A DNA stretch of 52,145 bases. Origin: an uncultured Clostridia bacterium. Its GTDB lineage: Bacteria; Bacillota; Clostridia; Oscillospirales; QAKW01. The stretch covers positions 1-52,145 of the forward strand of contig CALXGQ010000004.1 in the NCBI GenBank assembly GCA_944387895.1. Reading direction: 5' to 3'. The position numbers were made by a program, and so were the translations under genes. The notes below the pieces were generated by a model, which was given only the letters and a program-made list of their open reading frames with translations, was not told the DNA's origin and ran no database searches. Within the stretch, counting starts at the first letter, position 1. Each line of letters starts with the position of its first letter. This document shows positions 43,192 through 51,669 of the stretch, piece by piece.

Positions 43192-44694
43192 ATGAAACAG
43201 TTTATTTCCCTTCTAACCACTCTTCTGCTGATCTTCCTCTTATCCTGCTCCGGCGTTGTGCTGGGCGCAGAAGAGGAAGTCCCCGCCTCCGACCTTGCAG
43301 CCACGCTGACCCTCACCGCGCCGGATAAGCAGTATTATCTGACCGGGGAAACCCCCGATTACAGCGGCGGCTACGCAATCTATAAAGTCCAGCTGGAATA
43401 CCGGTATCTCCTCAGCGCGAAAAACTGCTCCGGGCTGGATACCTCCACCCCGGGCAACAAAACCGTAACCGTCCGGATCAACGGCCTGACCGCCTCCTTT
43501 GTCGTGGTGGTTCTGTCGCAGGAGGAACCCATCACCCAGATGAAGGACATCAGCTCCCGCCATTGGTCCTATGATTATTTCGGTCCCTGCATGAAGGCGG
43601 GATACTTTGCAGGGGACGATACCTCCCGCATCCATCCCGATCAGTCCATCACCCGGGCGGAAATGTGCCAGATCATCTATCGCGCCTGGGGCAGCGCGCT
43701 GGAGACCGCCGATTCCGGCGATGAAAACGTTTCCGCCCCCTTCCCCGACGTGCAGGCCGGGCAATGGTACTATGAAGCCATCGAAGCCTGCCGCAAAGCG
43801 GGGGTCATCCGGGGGCAGGATACCGGCCTTTGCGAACCGGAAGCGCCCATCACCCGGGAAGATGCGGTGCTGATGCTGATGCGCCTGCAATATACCGATG
43901 AAGAACTCGCCGCGATCGATATCGAAGAAACCGTTGCCGCAAGCGGCGTAACGCCCACCGATTTCGACCGGGTCTCCGCCTATGCGCAGCAGGCGATGGC
44001 GGCAGCGCTGGGAACCGTGGTCTTCGGGGATGAGAACAACGCCCTGAACCCCGGCTCCTCCATCACCCGCGCGGAAAGCGCCACCATCCTGTACCGCCTG
44101 TTCCTGAAAGACTATAGCTGGACGCGCCCCGCCAATCCGCCGGTCATCTATCTGTCTCCCTCCAATCAGTTTTCCAATTCCTATGCTGCCGGCAACACCA
44201 CGGAAGGGGAGCAAATGACCCGCCTTGCCGAAGCCGTGGGAAAAATTCTGGAAGCCGAAGGCTATACGGTCCATATCGCCGCCCGCAGCACCAGCATCCG
44301 GGTGCGCCCCACCGAAGCGGCCGAGCTGGGAGCCGACGTTTATGTTCCCATCCATTCCAACGCCGGCGGGAATACCGGCACCTTTATCTTCTATAACGGC
44401 GCCATCCCCGGCTCCAGGGAGCTGTCCCGAGCCATATTTGATGAGCTGGCCGCCCTGACCGGGACGGCATACAGCGAAAACCGGCTGAAGGAGGATTATC
44501 TCTCCCTGCTGCCGGACGGCGCTCCTTTTGTGGAGGTCGGCACGCCCACCATGCCGCTTGCCTATCTGGAAGTGGAATTTCATGATCGGGCGGATAAGGC
44601 CGCCTGGATCATCAGCCATATCAACGAAATGGCCGAAGCGATCTCCACCGGGATCATCAATTACTGTGAAACTTATCTGGAGGCGGCATCATGA
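43192..44694 (+). CDS. SLH-domain N-acetylmuramoyl-L-alanine amidase
   Basis: A secreted 500-residue wall hydrolase. A signal peptide (about residues 1-26) precedes a bacterial Ig-like segment (about 30-105), three SLH motifs (about 115-165, 180-235, 255-305) and an Amidase_3 domain (about 315-500). In the amidase, HSNA and the Glu in YLEVEFHDRAD are present, but the usual first motif GHGG is replaced by YLSPSNQ. That variant is seen in a clostridial subgroup, and activity is likely but not certain. The SLH motifs would hold it on a pyruvylated wall polymer. The stop overlaps the dut start by four bases. Confidence 0.88.
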   Translation: MKQFISLLTTLLLIFLLSCSGVVLGAEEEVPASDLAATLTLTAPDKQYYLTGETPDYSGGYAIYKVQLEYRYLLSAKNCSGLDTSTPGNKTVTVRINGLTASFVVVVLSQEEPITQMKDISSRHWSYDYFGPCMKAGYFAGDDTSRIHPDQSITRAEMCQIIYRAWGSALETADSGDENVSAPFPDVQAGQWYYEAIEACRKAGVIRGQDTGLCEPEAPITREDAVLMLMRLQYTDEELAAIDIEETVAASGVTPTDFDRVSAYAQQAMAAALGTVVFGDENNALNPGSSITRAESATILYRLFLKDYSWTRPANPPVIYLSPSNQFSNSYAAGNTTEGEQMTRLAEAVGKILEAEGYTVHIAARSTSIRVRPTEAAELGADVYVPIHSNAGGNTGTFIFYNGAIPGSRELSRAIFDELAALTGTAYSENRLKEDYLSLLPDGAPFVEVGTPTMPLAYLEVEFHDRADKAAWIISHINEMAEAISTGIINYCETYLEAAS

Positions 44695-45143
44695 ATGAAA
44701 CCTTGCGTGTCAAAATAAAAAAGCTCTCTCCGCAGGCCGTTCTTCCGATCTACGGTTCCTCCGACGCGGCGGGCGCGGATCTTTGCAGCATGGAAGCGGC
44801 AACGATCCCTCCCGGCGCAACCGCCCTGATCCATACGGGGCTTGCCATGGAGATCCCCGCCGGCTGGGGCGGATTCATCTTCGCCCGCAGCGGCCTGGCC
44901 TCCCGGCGCGGGCTGGCTCCGGCCAATAAAGTGGGCGTCATCGACGCCGATTACCGCGGCGAAATCCTGATCGCGCTTTATAACCAGAGCGGAAGTCCCC
45001 AAACCATCGAAAGCGGGGAGCGGATCGCCCAAATCATCTTTCTTCCCGTCCCCCAGGCGGTTTTTGAAGAAACGGCGTCCCTGTCCGGCACCCTGCGCGG
45101 CGATGGCGGCTTCGGCTCCACCGGCCGAAAGCAGCCGGAATAA
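44691..45143 (+). CDS. dut: dUTP diphosphatase
   Basis: Hydrolyses dUTP to dUMP, keeping uracil out of DNA and supplying thymidylate synthesis. All five trimeric dUTPase motifs are visible: AGADL, ARSGLASRRGL, GVIDADYRGEI, ERIAQIIFLPV and the C-terminal RGDGGFGSTGR. The 150-residue length is normal. The start overlaps the amidase stop (ATGA), so the two are coupled although functionally unrelated. It ends 40 bases before a strong bidirectional terminator. Being also a common phage gene, it could have entered with the adjacent module, but its strand and operon suggest host ownership. Confidence 0.95.
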   Translation: MNETLRVKIKKLSPQAVLPIYGSSDAAGADLCSMEAATIPPGATALIHTGLAMEIPAGWGGFIFARSGLASRRGLAPANKVGVIDADYRGEILIALYNQSGSPQTIESGERIAQIIFLPVPQAVFEETASLSGTLRGDGGFGSTGRKQPE

Positions 45144-45183
45144 CGCCCCGCGGCAAAAGAATCCACCGCCAAAAGAAAATCAT

Positions 45184-45223
45184 AAAACGGCGCCCTGCCT
45201 CCTTGGAGGCAGGGCGCCGTTTT
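45184..45223. terminator. Bidirectional terminator between dut and MATE
   Basis: 19-bp perfect stem (45184-45202 with 45205-45223) with a minimal TT gap, A run on one side and T run on the other. It serves both convergent genes. Confidence 0.9.
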
Positions 45224-45237
45224 ATCGATCTCGTCTG

Positions 45238-46599
45238 TTACGCCGTCAGGCGCTTTTTTCGATACCGCAGCACGCCGAAGAATACGGCCGAAACCGCAAT
45301 AAAAGTAATGGCCCATGAAACAGGATAAGAAACAAACAGCCAGAAAAGCGAGTGAAACTGCGGCATCTGAAAAACCGTCATCACCCAGAAGATCCGGAAT
45401 CCGCATACACCCAGAACGGTAATAAACATGGGCGAAAAGGAAACCCCCATCCCGCGCAGGGTTCCCACGGCCACCTCCTGCAAGCCGCAAAGGAAATAGG
45501 TAACGCTGATGCAGGAAAGCCGGATCATGCCGTATTGGATCGCCTCCGGATAGGCGGGCAGATAGATGGAGAGCAGGGATTCGCCGCAGAAATAGATGCC
45601 CGCACCCGCCGCGCTGGCGCCCACCATGACGATCGCCACGCAAAGCCAGTAAATCTTCCGGATCCGGTCATAATTACGGGCGCCGGTATTCTGGCCGCTG
45701 AAGTTCATCGCCGTCTGACCAAAGGAATTCATCGAGGTGTAAAGGAAGCCCTCAATGTTGCCGGCCGCCGTATTGCCGTCGATCGCCACCGGCCCAAAGC
45801 TGTTGATGGAGGATTGAATGATCACGTTGGAAATGGAAAAGAGGGAGCTTTGGATCCCCGTCGGCAGCCCGATCCGAATCATGCGGAGCAGGGCCTTTTT
45901 ATGGATCCGGATCTTGCGCGGAATGAGCCGGCAGGCGTCGTCCCGCTTCATCAGCGCCCGCAGGATCAGGATCGCTGAAACCGCCTGAGAAATGATCGTA
46001 GCCAGAGCAACGCCCGCAACGTCCATTTTCAACACAATCACAAAAAAGAGATTTAAAACAACATTGATCACGCCCGCCGCCAGCAGATAAAGCATCGGCT
46101 CCATCGTATTGCCCGCGGCCCGCAGGATGGCGGAGCCGAAATTCAGCAGAAGATTGAAGATCATCCCGCCAAAATAAATGCGCATATAGAGGGTGGCAAG
46201 GCTGAGCTGTTCCTGAGGCGTTTCCATCCAGATCAGAAAGGTCTCGGAAAAAACCAGCCCGATCACGGTGAGGATCACGCCGCAGATCATCGCCAGAGGG
46301 ATGGCCGTGTGAACTGTTTTCTGCACCAGGTTATTGTCGCGCGCGCCAAGCCCCTGGGCCACAACAACACTTGCGCCCACCGAAAGCCCCATAAAAAAAT
46401 TCACGCACAAATTGGTCAGCGCCGACGTAGCGCCTACGGCGCCGATGGAATTTTCCATGCCAAACCGTCCGACAACCACCAGGTCGGCAGCATTAAAAAG
46501 AAGCTGCAAAATACCGGTAGCCATGATCGGCACCGCATAACGGATCAGCGGGCCGAACAGCGCCCCTTCGCACATTTCTTTTGTTGTGATCTTCTTCAT
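45238..46599 (-). CDS. MATE family efflux transporter
   Basis: Cation-antiport multidrug/toxin exporter of 453 residues with twelve predicted membrane helices. The N-terminal GPLIRYAVPIMATGILQLLFNAADLVVVGRF and the mid-protein pseudo-repeat (LRMIRIGLPTGIQSSLFSISNVIIQSSINSFG) are the two-fold halves typical of MATE. The C-terminus is short and basic. The drug or metabolite exported is unknown. It is monocistronic, convergent with dut, and has no clear promoter in the 392 bases upstream. Confidence 0.93.
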   Translation of the reverse strand: MKKITTKEMCEGALFGPLIRYAVPIMATGILQLLFNAADLVVVGRFGMENSIGAVGATSALTNLCVNFFMGLSVGASVVVAQGLGARDNNLVQKTVHTAIPLAMICGVILTVIGLVFSETFLIWMETPQEQLSLATLYMRIYFGGMIFNLLLNFGSAILRAAGNTMEPMLYLLAAGVINVVLNLFFVIVLKMDVAGVALATIISQAVSAILILRALMKRDDACRLIPRKIRIHKKALLRMIRIGLPTGIQSSLFSISNVIIQSSINSFGPVAIDGNTAAGNIEGFLYTSMNSFGQTAMNFSGQNTGARNYDRIRKIYWLCVAIVMVGASAAGAGIYFCGESLLSIYLPAYPEAIQYGMIRLSCISVTYFLCGLQEVAVGTLRGMGVSFSPMFITVLGVCGFRIFWVMTVFQMPQFHSLFWLFVSYPVSWAITFIAVSAVFFGVLRYRKKRLTA

Positions 46600-46991
46600 C
46601 CCTGTTTCCCCTCTGCTCCGGTAAGAGCTCTTTGCCCGCGCAGCCAGGCGGACGCGCGGCCTTCAGGAGATCGGCCTCCGGCCGTCCTTCCAAAAAAACA
46701 AAAAGAAAGCGTGCGCGCCGCCCAGAGCATCCACGGCGCCGCCCCTCTTCCCTACAATCAACCTTGGCCAAACGCCGATCAGCAGGCCAACCGCCGCTTC
46801 CGGAAGCAGCAGACTCGGCAGATCCGCCCTATCGGCGCTCCGCCTCCAAGAGCGAAAAACCAGCTAATGGCCGCCACCTTTCTGTCAATGTCGCCTCCGT
46901 TGGCAATAAACCGTCCGAGCCGCCCTCCTGCCCCGCTTCCGCAACCGGAAAAACCCGGCCAAAAGCGGCAAATCTGGCCAAACGCGGCTGT
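46600..46991. other. Non-coding gap, nothing recognised
   Basis: A 392-base GC-rich stretch between the MATE gene and the esterase gene, both on the minus strand. I see no conserved frame, tRNA, riboswitch or convincing promoter. A TTGACA on the minus strand near 46880 lacks a matching -10 box. Long plus-strand frames here have no recognisable protein features. Confidence 0.4.
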
Positions 46992-47642
46992 TTACTGTGT
47001 GTCCCCTTTAAAGCGATCGGGACTGTTGCGTTTTTGTTCCAAAAGCCAATCCAGCACCGTGGTGGTTCCGTAGGCCTCGTCCCAGCTGTTATGCTCCACC
47101 GTATGGAAAATGGTCAGGCGGGCATTTCCACCGGCACGATTGACCGCGTCTACCATCTCAATAGAATTGCGCAGCGGAACCGTCGAATCCCGGGCGCCGT
47201 GGAAGGCCCATACCGGCACTTCCTTCAGATTGGGGCAGCGCCAGGAAAGCCCCCCGCCGCAGACCGGCGCGATGGCGCTGAAAAAGCGGGGATAATGGAT
47301 CCCCATGGCCCAGGTACCGAAGCCGCCCATGGAAAGACCGGTAATGCTGATCCTGTCCCGGTCGCATTGCAGGGCTTCCACCTCCCGGTCGATCAGCGCC
47401 TTGAGCCTTTGCACCTGCGCATTCCAATCCAGCCCCTCCGGGCACTGCGGGCAAAGAACATAAGCGTCGGGCTGCCAGCGCCCATCTCTCAGCCATTTGG
47501 GCAGAGAGATGGCAAAAAGTTTCTCCGGATCAGAGCCGCGCTCACCGGCGCCATGTAAAAAAACGACCAGAGGCTTGCCCGGCGCCGCCTCGTCCGGCGT
47601 ATAGAGCCAATAATTCAATCCTTCCGCATTCTTCCGTTCCAT
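46992..47642 (-). CDS. Alpha/beta-hydrolase esterase
   Basis: A 216-residue cytoplasmic hydrolase of the dienelactone hydrolase / predicted peptidase (COG4099-like) group. The nucleophile elbow is GLSMGGFGTW. The likely acid is in WAFHGARDSTVP and the His in HNSWDEAYG. KPLVVFLHGAGERGSD carries the oxyanion HGAGERG. The open frame extends to a TTG at 47675, but the ATGs at 47645 and 47642 sit behind a GGGAG site; the second has better spacing. Substrate unknown; carbohydrate-ester or short-chain ester cleavage is usual for the group. Confidence 0.88.
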   Translation of the reverse strand: MERKNAEGLNYWLYTPDEAAPGKPLVVFLHGAGERGSDPEKLFAISLPKWLRDGRWQPDAYVLCPQCPEGLDWNAQVQRLKALIDREVEALQCDRDRISITGLSMGGFGTWAMGIHYPRFFSAIAPVCGGGLSWRCPNLKEVPVWAFHGARDSTVPLRNSIEMVDAVNRAGGNARLTIFHTVEHNSWDEAYGTTTVLDWLLEQKRNSPDRFKGDTQ

Positions 47643-47734
47643 CATTTTCTCCCAAAAAATACCGCTAAAATCCAAATTTTACTTGCCGGAAAGCGCCTTT
47701 TCCCTCCACTCAAACACAAAAGAAAAAACATCCT

Positions 47735-47764
47735 TTTATAATGAAAGAAAAAAACATCCTTCAA
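47735..47764 (-). promoter_or_regulatory. Candidate promoter for the esterase gene
   Basis: On the minus strand TTGAAG (47759-47764) and TATAAA (47735-47740) are 18 bases apart. A 13-base direct repeat (AAAAAACATCCTT) flanks the -10 box. Confidence 0.4.
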
Positions 47765-47835
47765 CAAAGAAACATTATATTCCTTTCCCCCATCAAAAGC
47801 AAGCCCTTTTTATGCATTTATTTTGTATAAAGGGG

Positions 47836-47864
47836 TTGACAAAGAAAAAATATTCTGATAGAAT
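47836..47864 (+). promoter_or_regulatory. Promoter for the initiator tRNA
   Basis: Perfect TTGACA (47836-47841) and TAGAAT (47859-47864) with a 17-base spacer, 19 bases before the tRNA. Confidence 0.75.
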
Positions 47865-47883
47865 ATATAAGCATCCAAAATAT

Positions 47884-47959
<76 letters not shown>

Positions 47960-47990
47960 TGTTGTGTTGACAAAATAGATGCCAGCACGG

Positions 47991-48025
47991 AAAACCCAGA
48001 AACCACAACGGTTTCTGGGTTTTTT
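47991..48025 (+). terminator. Terminator after the initiator tRNA
   Basis: 14-bp perfect stem (47991-48004 with 48010-48023), loop ACAAC, with a T run. Confidence 0.9.
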
Positions 48026-48263
48026 CATGTCTAAAAAAGAGTGTGAATTTTTTGGATGTCACTCACTAATAGAAGATGTCTGGGGGGACTTGAACTAAAT
48101 TCTGAGGATTGTAAGGGTAGATTTTGCGATTTATTTCGCAAAGTCTGCTTTTTCTGTTGTGTTGCAAAAATTTTGCTATAAACTTGACAAGCACTAAAAC
48201 CTTGCTTAAAATATGTTTTAAACAGTATTGTTGCGTTCTTTTGGCAATTGAAGCTGGGTGATT
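48026..48263. other. AT-rich gap after the tRNA
   Basis: No gene is recognised. Base composition drops sharply from that of the upstream genes, marking the start of foreign-looking DNA. Frames read antisense to the tRNA give a familiar spurious protein and are ignored. Confidence 0.4.
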
Positions 48264-48707
48264 ATGAGCGATAGACTTTTTTCCGACAGCGTTCAATATC
48301 AAGCAGTTTTATCTAATTTAGAGAGAAACAACGGACAAATTAAGTGCGCAATCTGCGGGAAGATGCTTGTGTCAAAATCAGAATGTCACTTTGACCATAT
48401 TTTGGCATATGCTAAAGGAAGTAAATCCACTCTGGAGAATTGTCAAATTCTATGAAGGGATTGCAATTTGTCAAAAAGTGATAAAGAACTGCATGCTTTT
48501 ATGTTGGAAGAAAAGGCAAAACGGTTTATGGCGGGGGCAGATATTACACTTGATTTGAGTCCATGATCTCCATCAGCGCCCATTGATGATGGTAAAATGA
48601 CAAAAGAAAGATTTGATACCATTGTCGGTGCCTTTATCGAAAAGCATAGGAACATCAAAAAAATTGATTTTACAAGAGATCAAAACGGATTACCATCTAT
48701 AACATAA
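48264..48707 (+). pseudogene. HNH endonuclease gene with two in-frame TGA codons
   Basis: One continuous frame of about 148 codons is interrupted only by TGA at 48453-48455 and 48564-48566, and ends at TAA (48705-48707). The N-terminal part has an HNH/zinc layout: CAIC, then CHFDHILAYAKG and LENCQIL. The first TGA falls exactly where the third zinc-ligand Cys is expected, followed by RDCNLSKSDKELHAFMLEEKAKRF. The second TGA precedes SPSAPIDDGKMTKERF and a segment like homing-endonuclease-associated repeats (KKIDFTRDQNGLPS), which is cut short. Two nonsense mutations in a decaying mobile-element gene are the simplest reading. Selenocysteine at the first TGA is conceivable but has no support. 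Confidence 0.75.
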
Positions 48708-48708
48708 G

Positions 48709-48810
48709 GTGTTTTCATTTTTACGGTACAAGCAGGCTTATGAACATATTGATGCAACCCGGGAAACGACCATGAAGATCCCGGTGAATGTGAAAGAAAG
48801 GAAATCATGA
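48709..48810 (+). pseudogene. 3' remnant of an unidentified gene
   Basis: About 33 codons are open directly after the HNH remnant and end ...KIPVNVKERKS with a TGA that overlaps the ATG of the ceramidase-like gene (ATGA). This is the coupling expected for the last codons of a gene once in operon with it. The upstream part is missing, so a deletion or recombination joint lies near 48708-48725. I do not recognise the family. Confidence 0.45.
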
Positions 48811-50144
48811 TGATGCGTTGTGCTTTTTATGAAAAAGAAATCACCCCGCCTATTGGAAGCGGAATCCCTGGACAGTATGAGGAAGGCAGATATACCACAG
48901 GTGTGTTGGACAGGCTGTATGCAAAGGCGATTGTCTTTGATGATGGGAAGCAGCAGACGGCAATGCTTGTGCTTGACGCTTGCTCCGTGATGACCGATTT
49001 CTGTAAGAAGGTTGCCGAAAGAGTACAAATGCTTACTGGCATTGCGCCGGAACAGCTTGCAATTTGCGCGAATCACTCCCACTATAGCATCCCTAACGGA
49101 GAGGTCCTCGGAGTGGAAGAGGATACGGAGTACATGGCAGTCCTTACCCGTTTGGCAGCGGACTGTGTTCTGCTGGCACAACAGCGCTTGCGCCCCTGCA
49201 GGCTGTTTTACGGCGTTGGAGAGGTGTGCGGTGTTTCGTTCAATCGGGACTGTGTGATGAGCACAGGCCGGATCCAAACAAATGTTGGGCCAACGACCCC
49301 GGGTGAGATTCTTCGTCTGTTTTCCGAAAATGATCCGGCACTACCGGTGCTTTATGTTCAGGACGAAAATGATAAGCCAATGGGAGCATTGATTAACTTT
49401 GCCTGCCACCAGGACACAGTTGGGGTAGTTCAATATAGCGGGGACTACTCCTCAGAGCTTTCCTATTGTATGAAAGCCCGGTATGGTCACAACTTTGTGT
49501 CTGTCTATATTCCCGGTGCCAGCGGCGACATCAACCACTTAGATTTGCGCGCGCGGAAAGAAAACAAGGATTACCAAAGGCCGGATCACCGCACGATTGG
49601 ACGCAGAATCGCAAGTGAAGCGATCCGCGTAATTTCGGAAGAATGTACTCCGGTCACAGGCATGCCTGTGAAGGCTGTAACCAGCTATGTGCCATGCCTG
49701 TGCCGACGCGCTTCGCAGGAAGAACTACGGCATGCAGAAGCGGTAGTGAAAGGGGAAATCAGTCGCGCTGGTGCGATGCTTGGGGCACGGCAGGCGGAAA
49801 TTCTCCTGCGGTATGAGGATATGATGAATAAGACAGGGAAGGTTACGGAGGACGTCCCGGTACAGATATTCAGGATCGGTGAACTTACGATATTTGCTAT
49901 GCCCGGAGAGATGTATCATCAGTATGGCCTGCGGCTTCGTGCCGGCTGCCCCGGCGGGAAAAGCTTGGTGGCAACCCTTTGCAATGGCAACTATGGATAT
50001 ATTGCGGTTCCTGAATTGTATGGTACCGATGTATATCCGGTCCAGCTGTGTAACAGTAGTTATCTGGAGCCTGAGGCGGGAAATAAGATTACTGAGAAGG
50101 CTCTGACTTTGGCTTGCCAGTTGTGCGGAAATGATCAAACATGA
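48807..50144 (+). CDS. Neutral/alkaline ceramidase-family hydrolase
   Basis: A 445-residue protein resembling the N-terminal catalytic domain of neutral ceramidases (PF04734). Typical elements are the opening EITPPIGSGIPG, TGVLDRLYAKAIVF, the zinc motif ANHSHYSIP (H90, H92), FACHQDTVG (H201) and PGASGDINHLD. There is no signal peptide, unlike secreted ceramidases, and no C-terminal Ig domain, so the substrate may be another amide. Three ATGs stand in a row at 48807-48815; the AAAGGA site fits the first two. Base composition is lower in GC than the host genes, and the flanks are truncated, so it is probably acquired cargo. Confidence 0.8.
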   Translation: MMMRCAFYEKEITPPIGSGIPGQYEEGRYTTGVLDRLYAKAIVFDDGKQQTAMLVLDACSVMTDFCKKVAERVQMLTGIAPEQLAICANHSHYSIPNGEVLGVEEDTEYMAVLTRLAADCVLLAQQRLRPCRLFYGVGEVCGVSFNRDCVMSTGRIQTNVGPTTPGEILRLFSENDPALPVLYVQDENDKPMGALINFACHQDTVGVVQYSGDYSSELSYCMKARYGHNFVSVYIPGASGDINHLDLRARKENKDYQRPDHRTIGRRIASEAIRVISEECTPVTGMPVKAVTSYVPCLCRRASQEELRHAEAVVKGEISRAGAMLGARQAEILLRYEDMMNKTGKVTEDVPVQIFRIGELTIFAMPGEMYHQYGLRLRAGCPGGKSLVATLCNGNYGYIAVPELYGTDVYPVQLCNSSYLEPEAGNKITEKALTLACQLCGNDQT

Positions 50145-50189
50145 AAACGCTGCCGGCGCCTGCAGCAGCAATCGGATGCAATATAGCCA

Positions 50190-50396
50190 ATGGGACATTC
50201 GATTGAACGTGTCATCAGCGGAATGGACGGATATGACATCGTAAAAAATAATATGTCGAAATATGCTGAAAATATTTCCGGGTATGCAACGATTGACGAG
50301 GGCGAATATTTGGCTGAAAGTTTCGTTTCATACATGAAAGGTGAAGGCTTGGTTGATCCTGCCCTTGCCAAATTGTTTGACAGCTTGAAGAGGTGA
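50190..50396 (+). pseudogene. C-terminal fragment of a phage/ICE-type protein
   Basis: A 68-codon frame whose end (SGYATIDEGEYLAESFVSYMKGEGLVDPALAKLFDSLKR) resembles the C-termini of metallopeptidase-like domains attached to phage head or ICE proteins. In those, an ESF helix and a final DP-L-K-FD segment recur. It has no catalytic HExxH and starts abruptly, so it is the tail of a larger gene whose body is lost. The small acidic gene at 50403 follows directly, as in phage and ICE operons. Confidence 0.45.
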
Positions 50397-50402
50397 CGAA
50401 AG

Positions 50403-50534
50403 ATGAAAAAAGACAACACTACCAAAGACAATGACATTCTTGATGATGGCATTGTCAATGATTTAATTGTCGATGACTTCTTTTTCATTTCAAAAGAGAT
50501 TGAACAAAAAGCGGACGAAAAAGAAAAAGAATAA
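50403..50534 (+). CDS. Small acidic protein, mobile-element-like
   Basis: A 43-residue, highly charged protein (MKKDNTTKDNDILDDGIVND to KEIEQKADEKEKE). The ATG follows a GAGGTGACGAAAG stretch that overlaps the end of the preceding fragment, so it was translated with it. A strong terminator lies directly after the stop. Such small acidic genes follow head-protein genes in phages and ICEs. It is likely a leftover of that element. Function unknown. Confidence 0.45.
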   Translation: MKKDNTTKDNDILDDGIVNDLIVDDFFFISKEIEQKADEKEKE

Positions 50535-50570
50535 AAAGCACTTTGCAATCATGCAAGGTGCTTTTCTTAT
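50534..50570 (+). terminator. Terminator after the small acidic gene
   Basis: 14-bp stem (50534-50547 with 50552-50565, one wobble), loop ATCA, then CTTATT. Confidence 0.75.
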
Positions 50571-50650
50571 TGACATTTGTGGTTCTTATAGCGCATATTT
50601 TGCCAAAAGATGCACGATAAAAACCAAAAACAACAAAAAACGATTTTATG

Positions 50651-50673
50651 GCATCCGTGTGGGTGCTTTTTTT
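50651..50673 (+). terminator. Second terminator-like hairpin
   Basis: Short stem GCATCC/GGGTGC (50651-50656 with 50661-50666) followed by seven T. Confidence 0.6.
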
Positions 50674-50776
50674 ATGCACAAAAGAGAGGAGTGATCTGTA
50701 ATATTACATCGTTTCAGTTCTTTAGAATGACAAATACATAGAAAACAAACGCCATCAAAAAACAATGGTAACACAA

Positions 50777-50809
50777 AAACAGCCGCCGATCGGCGGCTGT
50801 TTTCTTTTT
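50777..50809 (+). terminator. Terminator with GATC loop
   Basis: Near-perfect stem AAACAGCCGCC/GGCGGCTGTTT around GATC, followed by TCTTTTT. No gene precedes it directly. Confidence 0.75.
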
Positions 50810-50820
50810 AGGGTTATAAG

Positions 50821-50990
50821 ACCGACGAGCGTTGCTCGCTGGGGAGGAACAAGCCGAGCGCCGGCGGCGGATGCAGCGAGGCGCGTGCGTGGCAGCGATC
50901 GAACTTTTTCGGCGCCCCAAGCCGCAAAAGTTTCGGGCACCGCAACAGGCGCGAAGCGATAACCCGAAGGTCGCAGGTTCAAGGCCGCCT
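50821..50990 (+). repeat. GC-rich junction with a tRNA-like 3' fragment
   Basis: A GC-rich island inside AT-rich DNA. At 50959-50982 the sequence ATAACCCGAAGGTCG(C)AGGTTCAA matches the anticodon-to-T-loop part of the initiator tRNA at 47884-47959 with one difference, then diverges. It could be the far attachment site of an element that entered the tRNA, or a decayed tRNA. No cloverleaf can be drawn. Confidence 0.45.
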
Positions 50991-50998
50991 ACGGAAGT

Positions 50999-51338
50999 AT
51001 GCCGTTATATAACCGGCAAATAATCGAAAGCGTTTCCCATATCGCGGTGTATCTTACCGAATATATACAACAAAATTTTAAACCAAGCAACGGCTTTTAT
51101 CGATTTCAATTTAGAAAAGCCTATTTCCATAGAAAGCATTTGCAAAAACATATATGTTTCCAAAAACGGATTTTATTCAGCCTTTTAAAAATACGAAGAT
51201 TCAACCGTTGGCGAATATACAGCGAAACGTCGGGTTGAATATGCAAAATCTTTAATAAGAACCTCGCCCGAAAAATCCATAGATGAAATATGCGAATTGT
51301 CGGGACGTTCACAACGGTTATGTTTACTGAAAAAGTAA
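50999..51338 (+). pseudogene. Decayed AraC-family regulator gene
   Basis: Joined across frames, the translation reads as an AraC-type C-terminal half: IIESVSHIAVYLTEYIQQNF, then LEKPISIESICKNIYVSKNGFYSAF, then KYEDSTVGEYTAKRRVEYAKSLI and SIDEICELSG. A +1 frameshift lies near 51085, and an in-frame TAA at 51186-51188 stands where a Lys codon is expected. The sensor domain is reduced or absent. It is low in GC and sits between other remnants. Confidence 0.7.
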
Positions 51339-51360
51339 ATTGATACGGAAATAAGAAACC

Positions 51361-51669
51361 TTATTTTTCCGGCAATGTATAGGGAATATCAAGCGCCTTA
51401 TATTTTGACCTTACAAGGTCATGATATTCCAAAATACGTGTTCGCACCGAGTTTTTAAGCGTTGCGACAAATGCGTTAATCTTTTCAATCTCGCTGTCAT
51501 TTATATTCGGCACACACGGCACACGAATTTCGGTTTGACAACCCAGACTGTCTATATACTTCAAATTTTCAAGTATCAGCTCGTTTGATACACCTGTGTA
51601 TTTTTGGTGAAGCGCAGAGTCCATCGTCTTTATATCATACAAGAACACATCGGTAAAAGGAATAACTTT
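51361..51669 (-). pseudogene. C-terminal remnant of a glycyl-radical-enzyme activase
   Basis: About 102 codons ending at TAA (51361-51363) read PFTDVFLYDIKTMDSALHQKYTG, then IRVPCVPNINDSE, the C-terminal half of radical-SAM activases of the PflA/HpdA group. The iron-sulfur CxxxCxxC part is missing, and the frame upstream of about 51669 shows no homology, so the gene is truncated. It is distinct from the intact pflA at 6507 and lower in GC. It may have belonged to a glycyl-radical operon with the adjacent AraC remnant. Confidence 0.7.

Noticed and set aside
46632..47558. 308-codon plus-strand frame over the gap and esterase
   Set aside because: Low-complexity basic, Pro-rich translation and antisense to the esterase; no ribosome site.
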